Origin: Boswellia sacra
Lineage: Eukaryota; Streptophyta; Magnoliopsida; Sapindales; Burseraceae
Reading direction: 5' to 3'
Assembly (NCBI GenBank): GCA_013180625.2
Contig: SNVD02002604.1
Coordinates: 100,783 to 164,782, forward strand
Length of the DNA: 64,000 nucleotides
The notes below the pieces were generated by a model that saw nothing but the letters and a program-made list of their open reading frames with translations, did not search any database and was not told the origin of the DNA. Every line of letters begins with the position of its first letter. Positions within the stretch are counted from its first letter, which is position 1. Positions 49,797 to 59,140 of the stretch are shown here, piece by piece. The position numbers and the translations under genes are program-made.

Positions 49797-50203
49797 GCTC
49801 GACACTCGACACTGTGATTCCGCTCAACACTTGACACTCGACACTCACACTTGCACTTCGAGTCATGCATGCCACACGTGACACTATTCACTCGACACTC
49901 AGTACCAGACACTCAACACTCAACACCACCCACCCAACACTTACACATGCATGTCGAGTCGTGCATGCAACACGCGACACTATCTTGGCAGCAGACACTC
50001 GACACTCGACATGTGCACAACCGACACTCGACACACGTCACTTGACACTAAGCAGCAGCCATCGACACTCGACATATTCACACCCGACACTCGACTCATG
50101 CCACTGGACACTAAGCAGCATCCACTCGACACTCGACATGTTCACACCCGACACTCGACTCATGCCACTCGACACTCGACATGTAAGTGTCGACTAGTGT
50201 CGG
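49797..50203. repeat. CGACACTCGAC array in 5' LTR
   Basis: Counterpart of 43036-43425 with about ten GACACTCGAC cores. Copy order differs slightly at the left end (extra CTCGACACTGTGATT segment). Confidence 0.75.
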
Positions 50204-50996
50204 ATGAAATGTCAGTCTCTGCATACAGAGTTGTGAACCTATACGAATATGTTAGTTGAATCACCTCATTTCCAGATTTCGACCTCCAATTTCAAAAATT
50301 CACCAAAAATTCATTTTAACTCCAAATTCAATGAAATCAGTGCTATTTAAAGCTTCATATATTTATTTTTCTAAACAAATGAAAAATCATATTCACAATC
50401 CAGAAAAATGCGGCAGCTCAAATAACACAGAACAGTCACATGAACTACAACTCCCCTCAAGAACAACCTCTACTTCACTTCATAAGCACTTAAATTTTCA
50501 CACATAATTCATCCTCCAAGCAACAAAACAACCAATTTACAACAAGTAGTTTCACACATAATTCATCCTCTAAGCAACAAAACAATCAATTTACAATAAG
50601 TCACATGCATAACAAACCAATATCAATCAAAACAACAAAATACATAACACGATGTAAGTATAGTGTTAGAAAATCTCTACTTGATTTCCAAGCTTATACA
50701 CCTCTTTGATTTTTTTCCTCCTTTCCTCTCTTTTTCTTCCTTCTCTTTTTCTTCTTCTCCTTCTTCTCTTTTCCTCTCCCTATAACCATAAGACTCTTTT
50801 TCTTTTTCTTTTTTCTATCTCTCCATTCCAGAAAAATCCTCTTATATATATATATACACACAAGGCCTGAATTCATGGGCCTAAGTCCACTAACTTTCCA
50901 ACCCACTTAATCCTTAGACATGGTTTCTAAATTTTTGTAATATATAAATGTATACATATTTATTTTCTTTTGAAACTCTACAACTGCACATTTTAT

Positions 50997-51289
50997 TGTG
51001 ACGATCTAGGCTAGGGCCTACTACCCCGTCCCGATCCCACTGCCGGTCTGAACCCAATCGCACAGTAAACCGTATTATCCTCTATTGGGCAGTTGCTCAA
51101 ATGGTACTCATGATGAACCGCGTGAGCCTTTGTGGTGGAGGTCTCGGGTTCGAGTGGGGGACGCGTCCTTCAGGAACAAAACCTTGAGGGATGAGGCCCA
51201 ATAGAGGACAATACGGTTTACTGTGCGATTGGGTTCAAATCGGCAGTGGGACCGGAACGGGGTAGTAGGCCCTGGCCCAGATCGTCACA
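50997..51289. mobile_element. 293-bp foldback element with tRNA-like centre
   Basis: Two 94-bp inverted arms (50997-51090 and 51196-51289; TGTGACGATCTAGG... and ...CAGATCGTCACA) enclose 105 bp. The loop resembles a tRNA or tRNA-derived SINE promoter: an A-box-like TTGCTCAAATGG at 51093 and a B-box-like GGTTCGAGTGG at 51147. It does not fold as a normal tRNA gene. Flanks (ATTTTAT and ATTTAAT) are only a loose duplication. Confidence 0.65.
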
Positions 51290-51341
51290 AATTTAATAAA
51301 AAAAGATAATCCAACTTTAATTGCTACATAATAAAGATATA

Positions 51342-51540
51342 GGGCCAGTTGGAGGTTGCTATTTTCTGCAGCAACAACAACCTAGGGGTGTTTAGGATTG
51401 CTTCTCAACTGCTTTTGAAAAGTAAAGCAGCTTTTAAAGGTTTACTTATCAAACACCCTCCTTTTTTTTTTAAGTTGATTTTTTCTACAACAAAATAGAA
51501 GCTGTCTATTTTCACAACAATAGCAATCCCAAACTAGCCC
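51342..51540. mobile_element. 199-bp MITE
   Basis: Inverted ends GGGCCAGTTGGAGGTTGCTATT and the complement of AATAGCAATCCCAAACTAGCCC. The flanking trinucleotide is ATA on both sides (51339-51341 and 51541-51543). End sequence and 3-bp duplication are most like PIF/Harbinger MITEs, though TWA is more usual. No coding. Confidence 0.68.
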
Positions 51541-51655
51541 ATAGTCAAACTTGTGACATTTTTTGGTAGATTAATTAAAGTTCACAACATACCATTTGCC
51601 CAATCCCAATACTAGATATAAATTTTAGTCCACATATCAGTACTATACCTTTCTT

Positions 51656-51838
51656 ATGGAGCTCACATTTTCCCTCTTCCATCCTTCTCCCCTTTCTTCT
51701 ATTTCTCTTCACATTGTTGAAAATCCAAATGTGCCTCCAAGGCTATCTAAATTACCTTTCATTGGAAATTTTCACCAGCTTCTTGGTCGTCTACCCCATC
51801 ATACACTGAGAGTAACTTGGAGAAGTTTAAGGGGATGA
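51656..51838 (+). pseudogene. Cytochrome P450 (CYP71-like) N-terminal fragment
   Basis: A short frame with the Pro-rich hinge of microsomal P450s: VPPRLSKLPFIGNFHQL followed by GRLPHHTLR, as in CYP71-clade enzymes after their membrane anchor. The anchor is only partly recognisable, and nothing of the heme domain (no FxxGxRxCxG) follows. A small gene fragment; the rest is gone. Confidence 0.72.
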
Positions 51839-53081
51839 AACAAAACATCATCTATAAGTTTATGGAGACATTGGATTGTACTATAATTTGATTTGAGTGA
51901 TCTAAAAAAAAAAAAAACTGATTCATTAAAGAAAGACTGAGATTGGATCTCAAATTGGATATTTAGAAAAATGAGATATTAGATTGTAGTGCAATTTTAT
52001 TTGGGTGATAAAAAAAAATTATTTAAGGGAGATTGAGTTTGGATCCCAAATTGAGTATTCAAAGAAGAAAAAAAAAAAGATTCATTAAAAGAGATTAAGT
52101 TAAAAATATTGGAACTTGATTTGGATAATCAAAAGGAGAAAAAAGTCATCTACTCATTAAATCAATGTTTGGAATGGGTTGAAATTTTTTTTCTCGTCTG
52201 AATCATTTCCTATTAGATTAAGCAAAGGTTCGCATTGGTATTCGAATTGGTTTACAGGTATATATTAGATATTTAAATTTTGTAAGGTATGTTTAGGAAA
52301 TTATGATGTGGTTAAAATATAGAATACTAACTTTTTTTTTTATAAACATAACATATAAACTGAAGTTGCATGTAATGATTAGGGTGAATATAAAAAGTTT
52401 AAAACATTAACTAAGCTTGATCAGACCTGACAACAGGTCAGGTTAGAGCGATTGCGATTTTATGTCGTTTTATATTCGTATTGTGTTAAATTATTTTAAT
52501 CTAAATTTGATTTGTTAATTTTATTGGGTCTAAATCTTGAAAGCTAAACCCAATTTTTAACTTAACATGTTACCTGAATCTAACCCATTTAACACTTTTT
52601 TTATTTTAAAGTTAGACAACAATATATGTAACACGATTTGTACAAATTCTAAACATAAATAGAACTAATAATTTATACATTTAATATCTAACAAATATTT
52701 TGAAATATTTTGAAATATCCAAATTTAATATAATGTGAAAAAAAATAAATTTTTGTATCCAACATCATTCAAACGTTCATCTAAAGCATATTTAAGACAA
52801 ACAATTAAAAATGTTTAATTGTTGAACGATTACTGAAAATGAAGTAGGACATTCTACAAGTTTATTCCTTATATTCTCATCAAAATTTCATACTTATATA
52901 CACCTATATTTTATTATATTTTTTGTCTTATTATATTTTATTTATGTATCATAAACAAATTTACTAAATTATCATTAATATTAACGGGTTAAACGGGTGA
53001 AACGAATTTTTATAAGATAAACCTAAATATGGTTCAATATCATATGGGTTTATAAGATAAACTCAAGTGCGATTTCTTAGG
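51839..53081. other. A/T-rich DNA with degenerate repeats
   Basis: 51890-52150 has two or three degenerate copies of a unit containing GATTGTAGTGCAATTTTATTTGGGTGATAAAAA. 52425-53000 starts CAGACCTGACAACAGGTCAGG and ends near ACGGGTTAAACGGGTGAAACG, resembling a decayed hAT MITE of the ACGGGT type. No gene. Confidence 0.4.
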
Positions 53082-54880
53082 AATGGATAGAGTTGGCAAG
53101 AGTAAATTTTTTAAATAATAGAAGCATGATCACTGCCTATTTTATACTATATTGGTATATTGGTGTTTGCTCGGCTTGATTGGTTGATTTCCTTTTGAAA
53201 TTTTTCATTGTAACCAGTTTTTAAAGCTGTTTGTGAAAATTAAATTATTTTTCATTGGTCTTAGAATTGTATTATCAAAAAAAAAAAAATGAGGTAACTG
53301 ATTATATATAAAAATTAAATTTAACATAGCTTTATAGAACAATGATAGTATGAGCATCATATAATTAAATGGAAAATGTTTATATATCTTCGCATCTTCA
53401 GACGGATCTCCATCTAAACTTCCTTCCCTCGATTATATCTTCTTCTTTTTTTGGTTATTTCCATTTTTTTCAGCTTGAAAGAAGCGGGACAAAGATCTAC
53501 TGAGTATCCATCCGCTATTATCATGCAGGTGGAGCTTGGGTGTCTGAATGACAGTCATTCGTATCAAAGGTGAGTATTCTTTTCTTTTCTTTTTTAATTG
53601 TTTGGCATTATTATTAATGTTTTTAATTTATATGTTCTGAGAGATATCCTAAATTTTTGCTTGTGTTTGTTTCCAGAAATGTCGGGTGTCTTCTTGGTTT
53701 GCCCAGATGTATGTATAGATTTTGAGACAAAAGATTATGATGGTAAGATTTTAGGAAGAAGTATTCAGTATTTGATTCTGGTAATGAGATTGTAGCATTT
53801 TCTTGAAAATTCTTTGGTTCGAATTTAGAAATAAGTCTTAAGATGTAAGAAATAACATCTTATTAAAAAAATTGTGTTCATTGTTTTATTTTTTATTTGC
53901 AGGGCAGCCTTTCAATAACGACCAAGCAGTTCCTTATACCATAAGTACCATGTGAAATGGGTAAATAACACTACAATCAAGGGTAGATAAGATATGTTAT
54001 GTATGTAATAATCGATAATTTAATTTGATAAAAGTCAATTTTATATCAAATAATTGATAAATATTATACTTCATCATTATGGAAAACTAATAATAGTGTT
54101 AGTAGTCATCAATAAATTAATATAATAGTCTGAACAAAATTGCATGCTGTATAACCAATATTAAGAGAATAGGCTTAATTTATAAGTTAGTGATATAATC
54201 ACCTTTTAACTTTAATGATTATAATTTAGTGATAATAACAGCTAAATTGATGTAGTGTAATGTACTACAATACATATGAAAAAAAATCTAACTTATGAAT
54301 GGTCGCTAAAATTATAATTTATTAGTTGGTATAATGTAGCTTGGCTATTGTTAAAATATTTGTTCTAATTCAAATATCTTAAGAAAATTAATTGCTTTAT
54401 TAAATCCTCTTTAATTTGTTTCTCTAAGATAATGTATACATGCATAGTTATTTTACTTTATTTAAAACCTATTAAAAATGATGTTATTTTTTTTTTTGGC
54501 TTTTGGCTATGCATGTTACCGAACCTTTGGTTGTAGAAGCAAGCGGCAAGAAGATAAAGTTTAAAAACCTCTCAAATGCTTTTTCCTCTTTTCGTACTTT
54601 CTTGGAAACATTTTTATTTATTTATCTTGAAAACATCGTAAAGAAGCTTTTGTTGGTGCTTGAAGCGGGTTCGCTACAAATTGCCGTTTGCAATCCTCGA
54701 GATAAAGCGCTGCCAATCTTGTTACACCAAATTACTTATCTCGACGGGGAGAAATGGATAGCCTTTTGTCGTGTGGATAATTTTATGCACTGATAATTGT
54801 TTGAGCTGTATTTCTTCTGCTTTATTGTATATTTTAATTCAAGTAATATTTGCTACTTCTGTGAGCTAATACATTACTAT
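53082..54880 (+). pseudogene. Decayed unidentified gene, copy B
   Basis: Same islands as copy A in uninterrupted order. 53475-53571 reads LKEAGQRSTEYPSAIIMQVELGCLN and has a proper GTGAGT donor. 53678-53740 and 53903-53960 are two short exons with stops. 54503-54793 is an open 96-codon 3' exon (VVEASGKKIKFKNLSNAF, ENIVKKLLLVLEAGSLQIAV, LPILLHQITYLDGEKWIAF). The last exon is well preserved. The family is not recognised; truncated by the LTR at 54881. Confidence 0.5.
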
Positions 54881-55460
54881 TGTTGATGCACGATTTCCAG
54901 AAGGCCGGGGAGCGGGTCGGAGCTCGGGTGTTACGTCGGGTCCAGTCCTGCGATCACAGAGAAACAGTCAGGGTGCCGGCGGTGGTGTGGCGGTGACCCT
55001 CCGACGCTCAAGTCAGTTTCCGGCACTCCGGAATTTTCTGGGAGAATTTCCTAGAGAGAGAAGCTCTCAAAAGTAAAGGAAATCTAGAGAGAGAATAAGT
55101 TCAGAAAAGTGTGCATACCTTGAGTAATATTTCGGAGGGTTTATATAGGGGTCAAGATGGATCATTGTGGGACCCAGATAGTAAGCCCAGATGATGGGCT
55201 TCAGTAATGGGCTTACTGAATTAGGAATAATTAGGCCCAGATGATGGGCTTCAGTAATGGGCTTACTGAATTAGAAATAACTAGGCCCAGATGATGGGCT
55301 TCAGTAATGGGCTTACTGGATTAGGAATAACTAGGCCCAGATAATGGGCTTCAGTAATGGGCTTACTGAATTAGAAATAACTAGGCCCAGATGATGCGCT
55401 TCAGTAATGGGCTTACTGAATTAGAAATAATTGAGGCCCAATTTAGTTATGGCCATAACA
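54881..55460 (-). repeat. Tat-lineage LTR in minus orientation
   Basis: 580 bp, reverse complement of the LTR at 58554-59064 (TGTTATGGCC...GCATCAACA on the minus strand). Inserted after ATTACTAT of copy B; copy A (38891-38900) shows the uninterrupted sequence. Contains five 50-bp tandem units (55185-55435) and a minus-strand TATATAAACC box near 55138. Confidence 0.87.
55185..55435. repeat. Five 50-bp tandem repeats inside the LTR
   Basis: Unit GCCCAGATGATGGGCTTCAG plus about 30 more bases, five nearly identical copies. The sister LTR at 58578-58780 has about four, one shortened, which explains the 69-bp length difference. Confidence 0.85.
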
Positions 55461-55502
55461 GTAGTCCCCCCAGGCCCAAGTCGACTAACGGGTCGACGTA
55501 GG
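55461..55502 (-). other. Polypurine tract and adjacent internal end, inverted copy
   Basis: Minus strand reads ...CTTGGGCCTGGGGGGACTAC next to the LTR, identical to the stretch before the plus-orientation LTR (58512-58553). Each LTR of the pair thus has a PPT on its inner side. Confidence 0.8.
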
Positions 55503-55735
55503 GGCTATTTAGCTATTCTGGGCTATAATTTAAATGTGTTGAGGGGCCAGCCCAAAAGATGTGATTCATTAAACCCTAAATTGGTGCTCTATATAAGACA
55601 CAAGTGCTGGGGAGTAGGGTTTACTCAAAAATAGGAGAGAGCACCCTGGAGGCAAGCAGTGCAAGTGATCCCAGCAACCAGGAGTCCTCAATCTGAGCAG
55701 AATTTTCCAACCGCCACAAGTAGGCACTTTTTTTT
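55503..55735 (+). promoter_or_regulatory. Promoter-like segment inside the inverted-LTR composite
   Basis: Contains a CTATATAAGA box at 55589-55598, followed about 30 bases later by an A/G-rich leader-like stretch and a CAAGTAGG donor-like site near 55722. It looks like a captured gene promoter and first non-coding exon. Whether it belonged to the LRX fragment downstream cannot be told. Confidence 0.4.
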
Positions 55736-55974
55736 TTTTGCGTACACACTTTTAGAATGCATGAATTAGGTTTAATTTTTCAATGCAAAAATTCTGTACG
55801 GATCATGCCCTGCGTGTGTGTGTACGTGATTTGTGTGAGAATATGAAAACGTTTGCATGTGTTTTCCCTCGCGGGTTTGTGTGTGAAAGAAGAAGAAACA
55901 TGAATGAGTATTCGGGCATGAAGGGAGAAAAGTGAGAATGTATGAGGGAAGGGGTGTATTCGGGCATGCCGTGA

Positions 55975-56530
55975 GGGCCTGGGCGCACAGCAAGCTCGCG
56001 CGCACTGTGGCCTGCATGCGTGCGCGCTGTGGCGCGCTGTGAGTGTTGCCTGGGCGTGTTGCCTGGGCGCGCTGGGCGTGCTGCCTGGGCGCGCTGGGCG
56101 TGCTGCCTGGGCGAGCTGGCAGTGCTGCCTGGGCGCGCTGGCCGTGCCTCCTGGGCGCGCTGGCCGTGCTGCCTGGACGCGCTGGGCGTGCTGCCTGGGC
56201 GTGCTGGGCGTGCTGCCTGGGCGTGCTGCCTGGGCGCGCGGCCTGAGCGCGCTGGGCGTGCTACCTGGGCGCGCTGCCTGGGCGTGCTGCCTGGGCGCGC
56301 AGGGGCGAGCGGCGAGGAGCGAGCCTGGTGCACAGGGGCGAGCGGCGAGGAGCGAGCCTGGTGCGCAGGGGCGAGCGGCGAGGGGCGAACCTGGGCTGCT
56401 CGCGTGAGCGCTGGGCGCTGGGCTGCTCGCGTGCACGCTGGGCGCCGGGCTGCTCGCATGCGCGCTGGGCGGCTCGCGTGCGTGCTGGGCGCTGGGAGGC
56501 GGCGAGCTCCCGGAGATGGGGCTGCGCTGC
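55975..56530. repeat. G/C-rich GCTGCCTGGGCGCGCTGGGC repeat block
   Basis: About 550 bp of short repeats built on GCTGCCTGGGCG(C/T)GCTGGGCGT, CpG-dense, then three 42-bp units GCGCAGGGGCGAGCGGCGAG and a third variant with GCTCGCGTG. Several frames on both strands stay open only because stop codons cannot arise in this composition, so I do not call a gene. Confidence 0.75.
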
Positions 56531-56624
56531 ATGCTGCATGCAGCGTTTATACGTCCAAGGACGTCTTGGAGGAAATTCAAATATGTGCGAGGGCGTGCCA
56601 GCAATTTTTGAAATTTGATTTTAT

Positions 56625-57928
56625 AACTTTGGGGGTGTTGCTGAAAAATTTCAAAACTTTTACTTAAAATACGGGGGTGCTTCTGAAAAGTTTCAAAACT
56701 TTTAAAAATTCGTGGGGGTGTTTCTGAAAAATTTCAAAACTTTTTTTTTATTCCTATGGAGTGTTTCCGCGAAATTTCAAACTTCAATTTTTTTTCTCCG
56801 CGGGGGTGTTTCCGTGAATTTTCAAACTTCATTTTTTTTCTCCAGGGGTGTTTCCGCGAATTTTTCAAACTTCAATATTTTTCTTCCGCGGGGGTGTTTC
56901 CGCGAATTTTTAAACCTTTATTTTTTTCCTCCGCGGGCGTGCTTCCGCGGATTTTCAGACTTGAATAATTTTTCCCTCCGCGGGCGTGCTTCCACGGATT
57001 TTCAGACTTGAATAATTTTTCCTCCGCGGGCGTGCTTCCGCGGATTTTCAAGCTTTAATATTTTTTCCTCCGCGGGCATGCTTCCGCGGATTTTCGGACT
57101 TGAATATTTTTCCCTCCGGGGGCGTGCTTCTGCGGATTTTCAGACTTGAATAATTTTTCCTCCGCGGGCGTGCTTCCGCGGATTTTCAAGCTTTAATATT
57201 TTTTCCTCCACGGGCGTGCTTCCGCGGATTTTCAGGCTTTAATATTTTTTTTTCCTCCGCGGGTGTGCTTCCGCGGATTTTCAGACTTGAATAATTTTTC
57301 CTCCGCGGGCGTGCTTCCGCGGATTTTCAGACTTGAATAATTTTTCCTCCGCGGGCGTGCTTCCGCGGATTTTCAAGCTTTAATATTTTTTCCTCCGCGG
57401 GCGTGCTTCCGCGGATTTTCAGACTTGAATAATTTTTCCTCCGCGGGCGTGCTTCCGCGGATTTTCAAGCTTTAATATTTTTTCCTCCGCGGGCATGCTT
57501 CCGCGGATTTTCGGACTTGAATAATTTTTCCCTCCGGAGGCGTGCTTCCGCGGATTTTCAGACTTGAATAATTTTTCCTATGCGGGCGTGCTTCCGCGGA
57601 TTTTCAAGCTTTAATATTTTTTCCTCCGCGGGCATGCTTTCGCGGATTTTCAGACTTGAATAATTTTTCCTCTGCGGGCGTGCTTCCGCGGATTTTCAGG
57701 CTTTAATATTTTTTTTCCTCCGCGGGCGTGCTTCCGGATTTTCAGACTTGAATAATTTTTCCCTCCGCAAGTGTGCTTCCGCGGATTTTCAAGATTTAAT
57801 GTTTTTTCCTCCGCGGGCGTGCTTCCGCGGATTTTCAGACTTTAATATTTTTTCCTCCGCGGGCGTGCTTCCGCGGATTTTTAGACTTGAATAATTTTTC
57901 CTACGCGGGCGTGCTTCCGCGGATTTGC
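56625..57928. repeat. 46-bp tandem array with TTCCGCGGATTTTC core
   Basis: Roughly 25 units of 46 bp from about 56757, with more diverged units back to 56625. The consensus holds CCTCCGCGGGCGTGCTTCCG followed by CGGATTTTCAGACTTGAATA; an alternative ending is AAGCTTTAATA. Each unit has two CCGCGG-type palindromes. The left units have lost most CpGs. Confidence 0.88.
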
Positions 57929-58497
57929 CAATGTGAGGATTCAGAAGGCTTATATCGAGCTCCAGGCCTGGAAAAAAGGCCATGTACTCTGACCCTTTTA
58001 ACACAACTGCAAATTGGGTTGGAGCAGATGTCTACTCACATAAGGGTGTGTTCTGTGCCCCAGTCCAGGATGACCCGCAAATGCTCGTTGTTGCTGGCAT
58101 TGACCTCAACCATGCTGACATTGCCGGGTACCTCCCAGCTGAGTTGGGGCTGTGTACTGACCTCGGCTTGTTCCACATTAGCTCAAACAGGTTTTGTGGG
58201 ATGATTCCAAGGAGCTTTGAAAACCTGAAACTAATGCTTGAGTTTGATATCAGCAACAATCGGTTTGTTGGTTATTTCCCAGAAGTAGTTCTGTATTGGA
58301 AATTCCTCATTTATCTTGACATCCGCTGCAATAACTTCGAGGGTGAGCTGCCACCACCACTGTTTGAATTGCCACTTGATAGGTAGTTCTTGAATGACAA
58401 CAGCTTCCCGTCGTGCATTCCTGATATTCTTGAGAGCTCGACACTGACTGTTGTGACATTTGCACATGATAACTTTACGGGTCCAATTAGTTCCTGA
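57929..58497 (+). pseudogene. Captured leucine-rich-repeat extensin (LRX) gene fragment
   Basis: Readable as the N-terminal LRR region of plant LRX/PEX cell-wall proteins: AYIELQAWKK, then YSDPFNTTANWVGADV, GVFCAP, GIDLNHADIAGYLPAELGL, LFHISSNRFCG, FDISNNRFVGYFP and FLNDNSF. A one-base insertion in the A-run near 57972 shifts the frame, and a TAG stands at 58384-58386. Signal peptide and extensin repeats are missing. It begins at the end of the 46-bp array and stops just before the PPT of the next LTR, so it was taken up by a retroelement. Not functional as a cell-wall protein. Confidence 0.85.
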
Positions 58498-58511
58498 ATA
58501 ATTAAATCGTC

Positions 58512-58553
58512 CCTACGTCGACCCGTTAGTCGACTTGGGCCTGGGGGGACTAC
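58512..58553 (+). other. Polypurine tract before plus-orientation LTR
   Basis: Ends CTTGGGCCTGGGGGGACTAC next to the LTR start TGTTATGG. A PPT here marks the 3' end of an internal region, although the LTR that follows also serves as a 5' LTR. Confidence 0.75.
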
Positions 58554-59064
58554 TGTTATGGCCATAACAGTATTGGGCCTCAATTATTTCTAATTCAGTA
58601 AGCCCATTACTGAAGCCCAGCATCTGAGCCTAGTTATTTCTAATTCAGTAAGCCCATTACTTAAGCCCAGATACTTATTTCTAATTCAGTAAGCCCATTA
58701 CTGAAGCCCATCATCTGGGCCTAGTTAATTCTAATTCAGTAAGCCCATTACTGAAGCTCATTATCTGGGCCTGTTATCTGGGTCCCACAATGACCCATCT
58801 CGACTCTTATATAAACCTTCCGAAATATTACTCAAGGTATGCACACTTTTCTGAACTTATTATCTCTCTAGATTTCCTTCACTTTTGAGAGCTTCTCTCT
58901 CTAGGAAATTCTCCCAGAAAATTTCGGAGTGCCGGAAACTGACTTGAGCGTCGGAGGGTCACCGCCGGCACCCCTGACTGTTTCTCTGTGATCGCAGGAC
59001 TGGACCCGACGCAACACCCGAGCTCCGACCCGCTCCCCGACCGTTCGGAAATCGTGCATCAACA
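58554..59064 (+). repeat. LTR of Tat-lineage element, plus orientation
   Basis: 511 bp, begins with the palindrome TGTTATGGCCATAACA and ends GCATCAACA; TATATAAACC near 58808. Followed at once by a PBS, so it is the 5' LTR of the element that continues rightwards. Confidence 0.87.
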
Positions 59065-59065
59065 G

Positions 59066-59083
59066 TTGGCGCCGTCTGTGGGA
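59066..59083 (+). other. Primer-binding site of Tat-lineage element
   Basis: TTGGCGCCGTCTGTGGGA right after the LTR; TGGCGCC sites are typical of Tat and Athila type elements, which do not use tRNA-Met. Confidence 0.8.
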
Positions 59084-59140
59084 ACGACAATTTAAGCCTC
59101 TTTTAGTTGTTGCTCCCATCCAAACATACTCAAACACATC

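Larger units (their letters stand above)
42250..50982 (-). mobile_element. Tekay-type chromovirus (Ty3/gypsy) with 1.95-kb LTRs
   Basis: 8,733 bp oriented right to left: 5' LTR 49016-50982, PBS, gag, protease, RT-RNase H, integrase, chromodomain-like tail, PPT, 3' LTR 42250-44200. The domain order and the SYEKVSIPILDTRVQ...VLWKHHGVEEATWE tail fit the Tekay/Del clade. Stops and frameshifts interrupt gag, RT and integrase. No matching 5-bp duplication is visible (AATTT left, ACTGC right). Confidence 0.92.
49016..50982 (-). repeat. 5' LTR of Tekay-type element
   Basis: 1,967 bp, TGTCACGCCC...AACTCTACA. The pair of LTRs differ by scattered substitutions and a few small indels in the repeat arrays, so insertion is fairly old. 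Confidence 0.9.

Noticed and set aside
42245..50987. Target duplication for the Tekay-type element
   Set aside because: Flanks AATTT and ACTGC do not match; the duplication may be lost, or the LTRs may come from recombined elements.
51091..51195. Possible tRNA gene
   Set aside because: A- and B-box-like strings exist but no cloverleaf, acceptor stem or anticodon loop can be formed.
55780..56667. Long Ala/Pro/Arg- or Gly/Trp/Cys-rich frames on both strands
   Set aside because: They come from G/C-rich short repeats in which stops rarely occur; overlapping frames on both strands are open at once and no domain is present.
56757..57928. Possible CRISPR-like array
   Set aside because: Repeats are contiguous 46-bp tandem units without unique spacers, in plant DNA; it is a satellite-type array.
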